A DNA stretch of 64,000 bases from Arthonia radiata (taxonomy: Eukaryota; Ascomycota; Arthoniomycetes; Arthoniales; Arthoniaceae), in assembly GCA_002989075.1 (NCBI GenBank), contig PSQN01000011.1, positions 835,131 through 899,130 on the forward strand, written 5' to 3'. A model generated the notes under the pieces. That model was not told the DNA's origin. It was given only the letters and a program-made list of their open reading frames with translations, and did not search any database. This document shows positions 54,688-64,000 of this stretch, piece by piece (position 1 is the first letter of the stretch; each line of letters opens with the position of its first letter). A program made the translations under genes and the position numbers.

Positions 54688-56697
54688 ATGGCGGAAATTG
54701 CTGCAGGAGCCCTGGCAGCGGAGCAGGCTGTCACGACGACTATTGAAGGCGGTGCCGTAGCCGCTGTCGCCATCGCTCAGCCAACAATGCCTTTGAAAGC
54801 CAGCTTCGAGAGGATTGGATCTGCTCCCACCAGCGATGCCCCGTAGGTTCTTGTTTTGACTCGGCCTTTTACCTTTGTTGTCTGCTTTCCATGAGCTGCT
54901 GTGCAAACCTTGAGACTATAATGTAGGCGCCCAAGCTTACATGTCCGCAGGGACTCGCTTGGTCGATCACACCATTCAGTGACCTACATCAACAATGATC
55001 TTTACATCTATGGAGGGCTTGTCGGCTCTTCGAAGCTTGCTGGACAAGAAATGCATGTTTTAAAGCTCACGTCAGATTCTGAAGCCACAAGCCCCAGTGA
55101 AGGCCAGACCAGTTATAAGACCATTCCGCCATTATCGTCCGCAGGAGCTGACGGCCCGCTACCACCGGCGAGGTTTGGCCACACCGCGGTTGCCCTGCCG
55201 GATGGCCCTCAGAGAAAGATCATTGCGGTCTTCGGTGGGAGCGCTGATCCGGCTGGAACGTCACCCCTTGACGAAGGCGGCCGTATCTGGCTATTCGACA
55301 CAGATACCTTGCACTGGAAACATATTGATCCCGTAGAGAAGTCTCGCAAACATCCGGGCCCACGGGTTCTGCATGCGGCAGTCGCCGGCACTGGAAGCTC
55401 GGTCATTATCCATGGTGGCAAAGACGTTTCCGGCACGAAGACTGACACCTGGCATTTCAACAGAGTACATCAGATTTGGTCCCAACTGCCTCCTCTCCCA
55501 ACACCAAGTGACTCTACAGCGTCACCAGAGTCCAGTTCTCCTCCTGCTTTGACCATTGCACACGACTGCTTGTATCTGCTTACGACCGTGCATGACAATC
55601 TGTCAATGGGTTTACATCAGATCGACCTCGCAGCCGCCACTCATGTTCAAGAACAGCAGGGCGAGTCCCCTTCTGACTTTGCCTCTATCACATGGAACAC
55701 CGTCACTATACCCACTAATCCACTCACTCCGTCGCCCAGCCTCAAGTTCGACGGCTCTGCGTTCGTACCCGTTTTCACAGGCCTCGGGCGTGTCTACCTT
55801 CTCCATCTCATGGGCGCGCAAACTCACTTTGCCCGCTCAAAGCCTGACCAGGAGCCTCATTACTCATCCACCATCCATGCCCTTCAGCTACCGTCAACGC
55901 TCCATTCACCCGCCAGTGCTAAAGATTCAGCCCGCGAGCACATTCCACATGCTGATAGCCACAGACTCGAGTGGCATGAGGTGGATGTCGTCCCCAAAGA
56001 AGAGGGTGCTAGCAATCCCACCTGGCTTGATACTATTGAGGCAGGCCAGCAAAATGTGCGCGCAACAATGTCGCAAGCGGCGTCTGCAGCGGGTGAGTGG
56101 ATCAAAGGCCGCGCCCGTGCTGTTAGCAGCGCCACAAAGGATATGCATGTTGCAGGCGCTGATCAGCCGGAGCCGCCGCCTGTGCTTGAGGACAAGGAGA
56201 AGGAGAACGTGGCCGGCATGCGCGAGTTGTCGCTGAAGTCACCGACCCCTGAGTCGACTAGTGAAATCTCGAAAGGAGGAGCTGACAAGGATGATCTGCC
56301 ACTGTCGACATCAGTTCCACATCGCATCAAGCCGGGTACGGATGCTGATGCTACGCAAGGCCGTGTGAGCGGGAAGGCGCATCCAGGTCCCAGAGCGTGG
56401 TAAGTCTCAGAGCAGCTATACGTGCCATTAAACGGCCTTTTACGGTCCTGTGAAAAGAACCACCGCCGGCGCTCTACCCCGAGGTTCATTTCCGGACTGC
56501 TCGTTGCTGGTGTGGCTGCTGTTCAGAAATCTTTGTACTGACATTTTGCTTGTAGGTTCGGGTGCACATCCATGGGAGAGCCGAGAATTGGCACAATGGG
56601 AAGCGGTGAGAAACCCGCGAGGGTTGCCTTATGGGGGGGAATGAATGCGAAGGGGGAGAGGGAAGGTGACGGTTGGGTTGTGACCTTGAAAGTCTAG
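54688..56697 (+). CDS. Kelch-repeat beta-propeller protein
   Basis: Exons 54688-54842, 54927-56399 and 56556-56697 join in phase to 589 residues. The start MAEIAAGALAAEQAV opens a short Ala-rich lead. Kelch motifs are visible as HSVTYINNDLYIYGG, FGHTAVALP...IIAVFGG, VLHAAVAGTGSSVIIHGG and a weaker LKFDG...GLGRVYLLH blade, with conserved Gly-Gly and distant Trp residues (IWLFDTDTLHWKHI, TDTWHFNRVHQIW). The C-terminal 150 residues are Ser/Glu/Pro-rich and charged. The third exon adds FGCTSMGEPRIGTMGSG and ends in GWVVTLKV, so a model ending at the apparent stop after the second exon (56403) would miss 46 residues. The partner or enzyme activity is unknown; many fungal kelch proteins of this kind are uncharacterised. 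Confidence 0.85.
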
Positions 56698-57674
56698 TAG
56701 AGTTAAATGAACCACGAGGTAGGTGAAACATTGAGAGCTTAAGCGATGTGAAGGTGCTGTTTGCTTGACCAGCTTGATGATCGCGATTCGGCGGCTTGGG
56801 TTGTCATAGACAGATTCGAGGCACTACGATGCTTGCGCTTGCTGCTGAGCCCGAACCCTGACGCACTCGGATGCCTTGCCCGATAGTGTCCGCAAAAGCA
56901 ACGTCAGAGCTGCCAGGTAAATCAGCCCGCAGGCTGGATGGATGGGAAGCGTCGAAGCGCCTTGTCAAGCAGCGCTCTCCAATGCACATCTAAATACCAG
57001 CTCCGGGTAAGATAGCAAGAATCTGCAAAGGCTGTCCACCGGTAAACTTGCTTGCCCACCACGTAGACCCCGTACGGTAGAATGACGACTCCCGCCACGA
57101 CCTTTGCGGGATTTTCTCCACATGAGCGCGAGCTGAGAACGTATACATCAAAGGAGTGACTGCCGTTGATAGAAATATGCAGAGGTGCGATACTGATGGT
57201 GATGGGGAGGAAGCAGAACGCTCCGGAGGCGCTGGAAGAATGGACGCGGTTCTGACCATGGTTCGTGAGGCAAGCACGCTGTTCTGCTCGAATTCTTCCT
57301 TTAATAACATAAGACGGGAGGTGTCGCAGGCATAGTAATGTCCCTAGGTACGATACAAAAGGTGATGGGGAGAAGGGTCGACGCTCTACCGGCGTTGACA
57401 GACGGTCCAATACACCAGCCGATCTACTGCCTTCCGGTCTACGGTCAAAAACACCAGCCGATTCACTGCCTCCCGGTTTGCCAAAAACCCACACTAGGGC
57501 AACAACATCGAGGGCGGAGTGGCCTTGCTACCGTTCATCCAGACGTTCTTCAACTGCGTCATCAGCGAAGGAGGATCTGATATTGGATTATCGACCGTGC
57601 AATATCCGTTCTGTCCCATCATCAAACGCCAATGCCAGTCAAATGGCACAAGATATCACTGCAGGATACCACCT
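56698..57674. other. Intergenic region with a tandem repeat
   Basis: Downstream flank of the kelch gene. The minus-strand frame 56922-57494 (190 codons) has no recognisable family, and its N-terminus overlaps a tandem repeat near 57.4-57.5 kb. Confidence 0.4.
57400..57484. repeat. Tandem repeat of about 36 bp, two clear copies
   Basis: The unit CACCAGCCGAT-C-ACTGCC...CCGGT is present at about 57413-57446 and again at about 57451-57483, with a few differences and an imperfect third start upstream (TCTACCGGCGTTGACAGACGG). It is read as QPIYCLPVYGQK and QPIHCLPVC in one frame, but no gene supports that. Confidence 0.6.
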
Positions 57675-57917
57675 TCAATCGTCCTTTTTCAGCCTACTGC
57701 ACTCATAGCCACCCCAAGACATGAAGATAATCATACCAAACACACATTTGACGAACTGACCTAGGTTTAGCGCCTTACTACGCCGATCAATGGACAAGAG
57801 TGACTCGGAGGTCACGCTTGGATCGTTCACACGCGAGTGAGCCATTACCGTCGGCATCGAAGCACACAACCCTGCGCAGACGGCCACGACAAACATCACA
57901 TACGCGTGGAGCTTCAT
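57675..57917 (-). CDS. Candidate small secreted protein
   Basis: A short single-exon frame of 80 residues. A convincing signal peptide (MKLHAYVMFVVAVCAGLCAS, cleavage after VMA) precedes a 50-residue mature chain with two cysteines (FVKC and YEC) and a basic patch (SIDRRSKALN). Its size resembles small secreted proteins of plant-associated fungi, some of which are effectors. No family match is known from memory. A possible donor (GTCAGT near the middle) would change the C-terminus if used. There is no coding-strand context. This could also be a chance open frame next to an intergenic repeat region, so confidence is limited. Confidence 0.35.
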   Translation of the reverse strand: MKLHAYVMFVVAVCAGLCASMPTVMAHSRVNDPSVTSESLLSIDRRSKALNLGQFVKCVFGMIIFMSWGGYECSRLKKDD

Positions 57918-59060
57918 TGCCTTTGAGATACGAGACGAGAATCAAGACGCGCAAAGTGGTCCTGTCGAGATGACGCTGGCAAGGCGAGACCCGACTGTGA
58001 TGGTTGTGATGATGATGGTAATGGTGGTGATACGTCAAGCATATCGCCAGGCAATCGCATCGCCTGTGTCGGAGCAGTATCTCACCATTGATACAGTTGT
58101 GAGTGAAGCTAGACGTTACAAACCATCTGAGTAGCATCGTATCTCCGTCTTTCATAGCCTACATGCCACAGCTAGTCCAGTTGTCATCAGATCGTTTCAC
58201 CATCATGTATAAGTACTCAGCTGCGAAGAATCCTCCTAGATCGGCCATGCCTGTCACAACCACCGATCCTCGAACCTCCGATCCTAAAAAGCACCGGCCC
58301 TTCATCGCAAATCACAAGTCCTTACACCATCGATCCCAGAGTTGGCAATGTGTCAGGTCATTCAGGCCAGATGTGCTGGCCAGTTCAGTTCTCAGGCGGA
58401 TCAGTCCGCTTCTGGGAGTCATCCGGTTCAGTTCAGGCCAGTTTTATGTCAGATATTAGGGCAATATCAGGGCAACATTTGACGGATAGTCAAACATCTG
58501 GCCAGATGAGTCAGATCAGTCCTCCTATTTTTTTTGTCCGGGCCGATCAGGCCAGGGTCAAGAACTGATCCGTTTGACTCATTGCCATCTCTGATCGATC
58601 CGCAACCCACCAATCCTCAGACCATCAATCCTCCAGCCCAACCAACCCACTAGATTGGCGACCATGTCGCTCACCGAGCATCTTCAGCAAAGTTTCCGCT
58701 GACCATACGCATTGTGCAATTCCCAGTCCTGTGGCCGCCACGACTGTTGACCATCTGAATGTTCATATGAGGCAACTGTCGGCTTTGACAACATGAACCA
58801 AGGAGGCGAAGAATATGCTGGAGGTGGATCGGTCGGAGTGAGGCTCGATGCTTGCAGGGGTGTACGTTCGAAACCCATGCGACTCTCATTTAAAAAGAAT
58901 AGCCTGCTATCATAGAGCCGTGTGTCAAGGCGTATCGGACTGCTGAGAGCTCAAGATCTATTGGCCAAACATAGATGGTGACTTTTCCTGTGGCGATCGG
59001 GCGTGCGTCGACGTGAGGTTGATAGCGAGGTTACGATTCGTCACGGTATGGTTCCGCCAA
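57918..59060. other. Gene-poor region with TCAG/GATC-rich stretch
   Basis: No gene recognised. Between about 58330 and 58620 the plus strand is rich in TCAG, GATCAG and CCAG words (for example AGTTCAGGCCAG, GGATCAGTCCG, GATCAGGCCAG), with loose inverted and direct repetition. A TGATGGT-type microsatellite lies near 57990-58030. Confidence 0.45.
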
Positions 59061-59061
59061 T

Positions 59062-59493
59062 ACTCGTCCTTTCTCGTTGAGCATATGCGAGCGTCCAACG
59101 ATGGGATCCACAAATTCGTGGACGATTTTGGATTGGAGGGGGCCGTCGCGATGAAGGTGCCTTGCTTTTTTCCCCGCTAGAGGAGAGGTTGTATATTGGT
59201 TAAGGTTTGTTTTTTGATCGATAGTGTACGAGCATCCAATGACGAGTATCGGGAGCGTTGTAAGCGTCTATAGCTGTGACTGGTACGGGCGCGATAAATG
59301 TCCTTTGCTTCGCTTTCCTGCCAGAGGAGAAGCCGTATGTTAGTTGGGTTTTGCTCTTTTATCGAGGACGTACGAGCATCCAACGACGCGTTTTGAGAGC
59401 GTTGTAAGCGTCTCTAGCGGTGACTGGTGCGAGCGTGATGAATGTCCTTTTCTTTGCCTGCTTGCCGGAAGAGAGGCCGTATATTGGTTGGGG
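59062..59493. repeat. Three imperfect tandem copies of about 142 bp
   Basis: The marker GAGCATCCAA or GAGCGTCCAA recurs at about 59089, 59230 and 59374, and a second marker (CCGTATATTGGTTGGG-like) recurs at about 59190, 59331 and 59477, so the unit is about 141-146 bp. Between the markers, copies 2 and 3 share GCGTTGTAAGCGTCT and TGACTGGT-CG-GCG and are much closer to each other than to copy 1. A homopolymer-rich T/G stretch follows copy 3. On the minus strand the repeat yields a periodic LDARTSSIK / LDARTLSIK reading, but that lacks any gene support. Confidence 0.85.
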
Positions 59494-59532
59494 GGGTTTT
59501 TTGGTGTGATTTTCATTTTTTGGGGTTTTTTT

Positions 59533-60110
59533 CTAAGCAAAGCGCACCCGCCGCAGCCCCCGCGCCCCCTTCTCTTGTCGGTAGAGCCGAAGCTCTTCAT
59601 CGTCGTCGTCCTGGAAACGTAGATGTTAGCATGAGCGTCTACTTTGGGCGTATTTTGCTGTACAATAGGTGCGTGTAAGCAATACTGGCAGGCTCGTATT
59701 TCGAGGATTGTAATAGCAATGAGGTGGATCATTGAAACTAACCTCCAGAGGAGGCGACGCCTCGTCTAGTCGGTCGAACCACCAGACCAGCCACTGCTCC
59801 CGGGCATGGCGCTTGTGCCGCGCCCTGACCTACAGCAGTTGATGTCAGTACGAAGCACTATGTGCAGCCACTTGACAGGCTCTCTGGGGAAGGGCACAGC
59901 GTCGTGTTATGCGACGCCGGCGTAAGGACTGGGAGATCACGGTATGAAGAACATAGAGCGTGCAGGCTGTATACTAACCACGAGAGCAGCAGCAAGGCCC
60001 ACTGGCGATGTAGAAAGGGCCACGAAGGCCGCAGCGAGGGCCAACTGCTTTCTTTTGATAGAATTGAGGTTAATGATGGTCGGCTCGGACGACATAGGCG
60101 TGGTGGACAT
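59533..60110 (-). CDS. Small three-exon protein with one hydrophobic segment
   Basis: Exons 60110-59979, 59829-59743 and 59610-59533 join at phase-0 boundaries to 98 residues. The introns are 149 and 132 bp, with good GTTAGT donors and GTAG or CCAG acceptors. The protein begins MSTTPMSSEPTIINLNSIKR, then has a hydrophobic stretch of about 20 residues (LALAAAFVALSTSPVGLAAALV), a basic cluster (RARHKRHAREQWLVWWFD), an acidic run (EDDDDEEL) and a basic end (RGLRRVRFA). This suggests a single-pass membrane protein whose charged side faces the cytosol or matrix. No family is recognised. The exact phase match over three exons and the consistent residue character support a real gene. An in-frame upstream ATG at 60218 would add 36 residues and is considered leader. 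Confidence 0.65.
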
Positions 60111-60247
60111 TGTAAAGAGCGCAGGTACTGTCAAGGAGGGACTTAAAATGGCTTGAGAAAACAAACGCTCCGGAGGCGTGGAGCGAAAAGACCCAGTTTC
60201 GCCCAGTACCCATCCCATGGAAGGTGCTGCTGCTGCTGCTCGTTCGC

Positions 60248-62669
60248 TTATTTCCCAGGAAACAGCCTCTTCACCGCGACTGCCGTGAGCGTCCCCGTTG
60301 CGTCACTGACCTTCACACTGACCCACACGAAAACCACGCCCAGAACTAGACAGTCCATCCACCGGCTGAGTCCCATACTTCGCCCAAAGATGCCCATGTC
60401 TTTCATTCCCGCGCTGCCAAACCATCCCAGACTTAGTAGTCCTTTGGTGTCTGCCGCGAGCCAGAGATGGTATTGCAGCACGAACGTCTCGAGGCTGATC
60501 TTGCCAAGCCAGGCATACGCAGTCGAATAGTGATTCCGGAGGGTGCGCGTACTGTTTCGAAGATGAATGAACGCAAGAATCGCTAGAGGTGAAATGTATG
60601 TGTGCAGTGCGTTCGAAGAGGACTTGGTCTGCCGCATAGACGTCGCGTAGCTGTATATCAACAACGACGCGATGCTCGCGGCGAAATAAAAGCTGTTCTT
60701 GAGGTGGGGTGATGTGCCAGGCTGAGTGAAAGACGTCGTTGCCATCGAAGACTGTGGAGGCGGAGGAGGAGGCGGCTTGGACGAGCGTATGTAGAGGACG
60801 CTGACGATCATGCCGACGTAGACAATGACCTGATCGAGCTGGCAGCGGAACATCCATTCTTTTGCGTCCCACCGAGCCGCGAAGATGTAGTTGATGGCTT
60901 TGAAGATGGGATCGAGGATCCACGGCTGAGAGTGCAGCAGCGTCGTGCACGCGCATGCGACGGCAATCTTACCGAGGAAGAGCGGAAGCTGTTGGTTCCA
61001 TGCCGATTTCACCCGCATGGTTACGTAGATGATGAAGTACCAGTAGGTTACCAGCGGAGCGAAGTAGTAAAAGAGGTAGTCCGTGCCCATGAACCATGGG
61101 AGCAGGACGGAGAGGAGGTTTATGCGGATATTGACAGCGACGAGACGCTTGAGAGAGAAGTCACTCTTCGTGTAGAAGTAAGCAGCGTGACCATACCCGG
61201 TCATGAAGAGGTAAGAAGCAACCATGAGTCGAATGAGCTTGTATATCCATAGAATCTTTGAGGCGCCAGTGTAGTGATAGGCGAGAATCGCGGCTTGCAT
61301 CCAGCCCTTCCATTCGTCTGTTTGGTCGCGAGATAGAAAAGGTTGGTCAACAGGACCTTGTTTCTCCGCGTTGGAGCGAGAGGGTGAGCCGGAGCGCTTG
61401 ACCGTGCCAAAGCCAGCAATGGCAATGGCACCCACAAAGACAAAGAAATCCTGGTTGTTATAAAGCTTCTGTACTTTGTTGAAAAGATGTGTTCGGTCTG
61501 CGAGGAAGCAATACGACAGGCACAGCCACATGACGAGGAGAGGCCACAGAGTCGGCTGGCGCTTTTCGACACCGCCCAGAACAGTTTGGCCGCTATTGCT
61601 CGTCCAGACTCTCATCTCGATGTACGATACCACTGCGAGTAGTGAGAAGCCACCGAGAAGTAGTGCAACCTGTGCCCAGTCCATCGAGTACTCAAAGCAG
61701 CAATTCCCATCATAGGTGTATTGGCGTTCAAAATTGTTGCAGCGAGTATTAAGAATGACTTCTGCCTGCTTGTCTGCGATCTGAGGCATCACATGAAGTC
61801 CCTTTGGCTCGTACGCCGTCGCTGATGACCCTTCGACCATGTTCAGAAAGCTTACCATGTAGTTGATATCGTGAGACTCCGCAACTTCGGCAAGGTACAC
61901 ATTCATCGCCTCGACTTTCTCCGGTGTCATGGTGGGCTTGTGGTCCTTGTCAAGGCGCTCGTAGAATGGCGGCTGCACCGGTACGATCATCGGGCGCGGG
62001 TTATACTTGGCCTCGGGATTCGGAGCGGGCAAATGTGCCGTCAGGGTATCAATAGTGTCTTTGAAGCTTTCGACAGAATGTACGTCTTCTTTCGCAAACC
62101 ACAGCCCGCCGCCAATAACGACCATGTTGCCTAACCCGTTCTCTTCAGAGCCCAGCGTGTCTGATCGCGCCCGACTCATATACTGGCTCACATCGGATGA
62201 GTTGAGAAATGGATCCCAGACGAATTTCAACGCGGTGTCGCCCTCGGCGAACTGCAGGTCGGTATGCTTTTCCGCTTTGGTGCTTGCCTCGGCCGCTGAT
62301 TTTGTATTTAACGCCCTTGCGACTGCCCAGAAGATCTCTCGTACCGTAGAATCGCCGATGAAGACAGAGCGTTGTCCAGACTGTTTGCTCAAGCATTTGG
62401 CAGCCTTCTTGCCCGTGTATGTACGTGTCATGCAGCCGTCGGGCTGCCATTTCTGGAATGCTTTCGATGCTTGGCCTGCAAGGGGTGGGTCGAGCCATGT
62501 GCCAGTCGCAAGGGCTGCGCGGCATTTGTGAGGATCGCCAGCGTCTGAATAGAGATTAGTGTTGATAAGACGAGCTTGACCGGCATGACTGACCGTATAG
62601 TGTCTGACGAATGAACGCTGCGATGAGCACAGCTACTGTAATCGCGTATAGGGGCCAAGGTGTTTTCAT
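60248..62669 (-). CDS. CAS1-type polysaccharide O-acetyltransferase
   Basis: Exons 62669-62594 and 62544-60248 join in phase to 790 residues. An N-terminal signal-anchor (YAITVAVLIAAFIRQ) is followed by an SGNH-hydrolase-like lumenal domain with the nucleophile motif IGDSTVREIF near residue 88 and the His block KGLHVMP near residue 272, then about ten membrane helices typical of the Cas1p/CASD1 acyltransferase region. The first helix begins DWAQVALLLGGFSLL. Cryptococcus CAS1 O-acetylates capsule glucuronoxylomannan, and animal CASD1 O-acetylates sialic acid. In an ascomycete the acceptor is unknown and may be a cell-surface glycan. In the usual D-G-L-H block the Asp is replaced by Lys here (K-G-L-H), which could affect the catalytic triad. 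Confidence 0.87.
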
Positions 62670-63457
62670 GGTGTATTATCCAGGCGCGTTCGTTTTAGTA
62701 TGTCACTATGTTCGTAGAATCTCGCGAAAGGGAAAAATGTTGAGAAGGGTCCCCCGAAGCGACATCAATGTCTAGACACGTTCCTAAAAAGCCAGGTCTC
62801 CCGCTATATACATATCCCGAGCGACTCTGGATATGAACTCGAAATGAAGGCGTTGTAGAGCCAGCAGTGGACAGAAGGGTGAGCCTGGTCGCCGAAAAGG
62901 GTTGATGAGAGCACGCGCCATTGGCCAAGGCTTGGAGCAACAAAGATATCCATGCTCAAGCCAAGCTTTTTTAGCTGCGGGAGCTAATCACCGATCTGGT
63001 TCAGGCACACGTGCGTTGCTTGGGCGGGTTTCGCAAAGCGATCGTGGCACAAAAAGAGGTGTTATGGGTGGAATGCACGTGTAGTCTTTTGACGCTTGCT
63101 GACCGCAGGAGGCTGTGCGTAGCATCCACGATTCGTGTACTATATGGTGAGCACCAGTCGACTGCTTGCAGGGACCAACGATTATGATAGCAGTTGTGCT
63201 GGACGATCCTGGTCATCTTGGATCAACGCTGCGATGCGTGTGATTAGAACACATGCTCACTCCATTGTAGCTACCTGATGCAAAGGCCTTCGGGGGCATT
63301 TCTCCAATTTCGAGGATCCATCGCTGTCATGCTTCTCGAATTCGGGGGCGTCTTACCCGAGAGCTTTCCCCGCAACATGACACTGCATAGATGTGTTGTC
63401 GAAGCGGTACACTCTTCTCTTGTTGAGCATCTCGTGAGCCCCCAATAGTGTTTTACA
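62670..63457. other. Divergent promoter region, CAS1-type gene and SDR
   Basis: 788 bp between head-to-head genes. Nothing recognised apart from promoter-type sequence; short frames on both strands lack features. Confidence 0.4.
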
Positions 63458-64000
63458 ATGTCTACAGCACCTTCAGGCGCCCGGCTGCAAGGCAAAGTCG
63501 CCATAGTGACAGGAGCTGCTTCAGGTAGGTCATTGGCACCGTGCGCGATCGATTTGAGGAGACCGTCCAATCAAAAGCGTCACGGAACGACCCCATTCTC
63601 TGCTCTCGGTTGCTTCGTAGGACAGCCGGAGCTGACATCGTTCACTTAGGCTTTGGCCGTGCGATAGCTACCAGATTTGCTGCGGAGGGATGTCGGGTCA
63701 TCGCTGGAGACATCAATGAGAGCGGCGCAGCTGAGACTGTGAAGAACTCTGGCGGAGAACATCAGGGACTGGCCCTGAAGATGGATGTCACTACCGACAG
63801 TGATTGGAAGAACGCTGTCAAGGAGGCAGAGTCCCGATTCGGAAGGCTTGATGTAGTGATTAATAACGCTGGCTGGTCATACAAGAACAAGGTGCGTCCG
63901 ACCTTACCAGCCAGAACCTGAGCCACTTCAGCGCAGCGCCTTCAAAATGTCACTATCATGGCTAACAAGTTCTGATAGCCGACTCTCGAAGTGACCGAGC
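63458..64000 (+). CDS. Short-chain dehydrogenase/reductase, 5' part
   Basis: Three exons are visible: 63458-63524, 63650-63891 and 63979 onward, cut by the window edge. The introns are 125 and 87 bp. The spliced N-terminus has the Rossmann motif VAIVTGAASGFGRAIA, with the glycine-rich loop split by intron 1, then AGDINESGAAETVK (an Asp after the second beta-strand, favouring NAD over NADP), MDVTTDSDW and VINNAGW. These are classical SDR features. Catalytic Ser, Tyr and Lys lie beyond the window. SDRs act on a wide range of alcohols and ketones; the substrate cannot be told from this part. Confidence 0.88.

Noticed and set aside
57205-60180. A shared ACGCTCCGGAGGCG word at about 57216 and 60164
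   Set aside because: Only 14 bases match, and the flanks differ; its palindromic core CTCCGGAG occurs easily by chance in GC-rich DNA.
1-64000. Biosynthetic gene cluster, virus-derived element, CRISPR array or tRNA genes
   Set aside because: No PKS, NRPS or terpene-type core, no capsid, reverse transcriptase or transposase motif, no regularly spaced short repeats with unique spacers, and no convincing cloverleaf with an A-box and B-box was found by eye. A dedicated tRNA scan was not possible here.

Overview
This is nuclear DNA of a filamentous ascomycete (Pezizomycotina). The evidence is dense intron-bearing genes on both strands, mostly short introns (about 50-70 bp) with GT...CTAAC/CTGAC...AG signals, and families typical of these fungi: GH55 glucanase, fungal rhodopsin-domain membrane protein, sedolisin protease, kelch, F-box and CAS1 proteins. 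The overall gene style suggests Dothideomycetes, but that is inference. No prokaryotic, viral or organellar sequence was recognised, and no tRNA, rRNA, CRISPR array or intact transposon.

Layout. 1-9.8 kb: a secreted GH55 beta-1,3-glucanase, a large conserved fungal protein of unknown function, a relic of an F-box-like gene, and a thaumatin-like gene carrying one in-frame stop. 9.8-15.9 kb: a gene-poor tract with a short tandem repeat, an eroded leucine-rich relic and three weak or hypothetical genes. 15.9-18.3 kb: a MoaA-MoaC molybdenum-cofactor gene. 18.6-23.4 kb: a rhodopsin-domain membrane protein and a secreted type-B carboxylesterase. 24.2-32.6 kb: poly(A) polymerase, an Hsp70-like ATPase, and the divergent pair RPL17/fibrillarin. 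33.1-40.3 kb: MSS51, an F-box protein, and the divergent pair DRS1/RPS28. 41-56.7 kb: a GNAT acetyltransferase, ARL2, a sedolisin, ATG27, an SSH4-like Rsp5 adaptor, SEC63 and a kelch protein. 56.7-59.5 kb: gene-poor, with tandem repeats. 59.5-64 kb: a small membrane protein, a CAS1-type O-acetyltransferase and the start of a short-chain dehydrogenase that runs off the window.

Functional themes. Four genes serve ribosome production (RPL17, fibrillarin, DRS1, RPS28) and sit as two head-to-head pairs within 10 kb. Three serve the secretory and vacuolar system (SEC63, ATG27, SSH4-like). Three act on the cell exterior (GH55, sedolisin, carboxylesterase). The rest are unrelated housekeeping genes; no biosynthetic cluster was seen.

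The most interesting signal is in the molybdenum-cofactor gene. If its single long intron is retained, MoaA ends exactly at the family's C-terminal Gly-Gly followed by a stop. If it is spliced, MoaA joins MoaC in frame through a linker that resembles a mitochondrial presequence. This is the logic of the human MOCS1 locus. Exon coordinates were derived by hand from splice signals and reading-frame phase; none was tested against transcripts.
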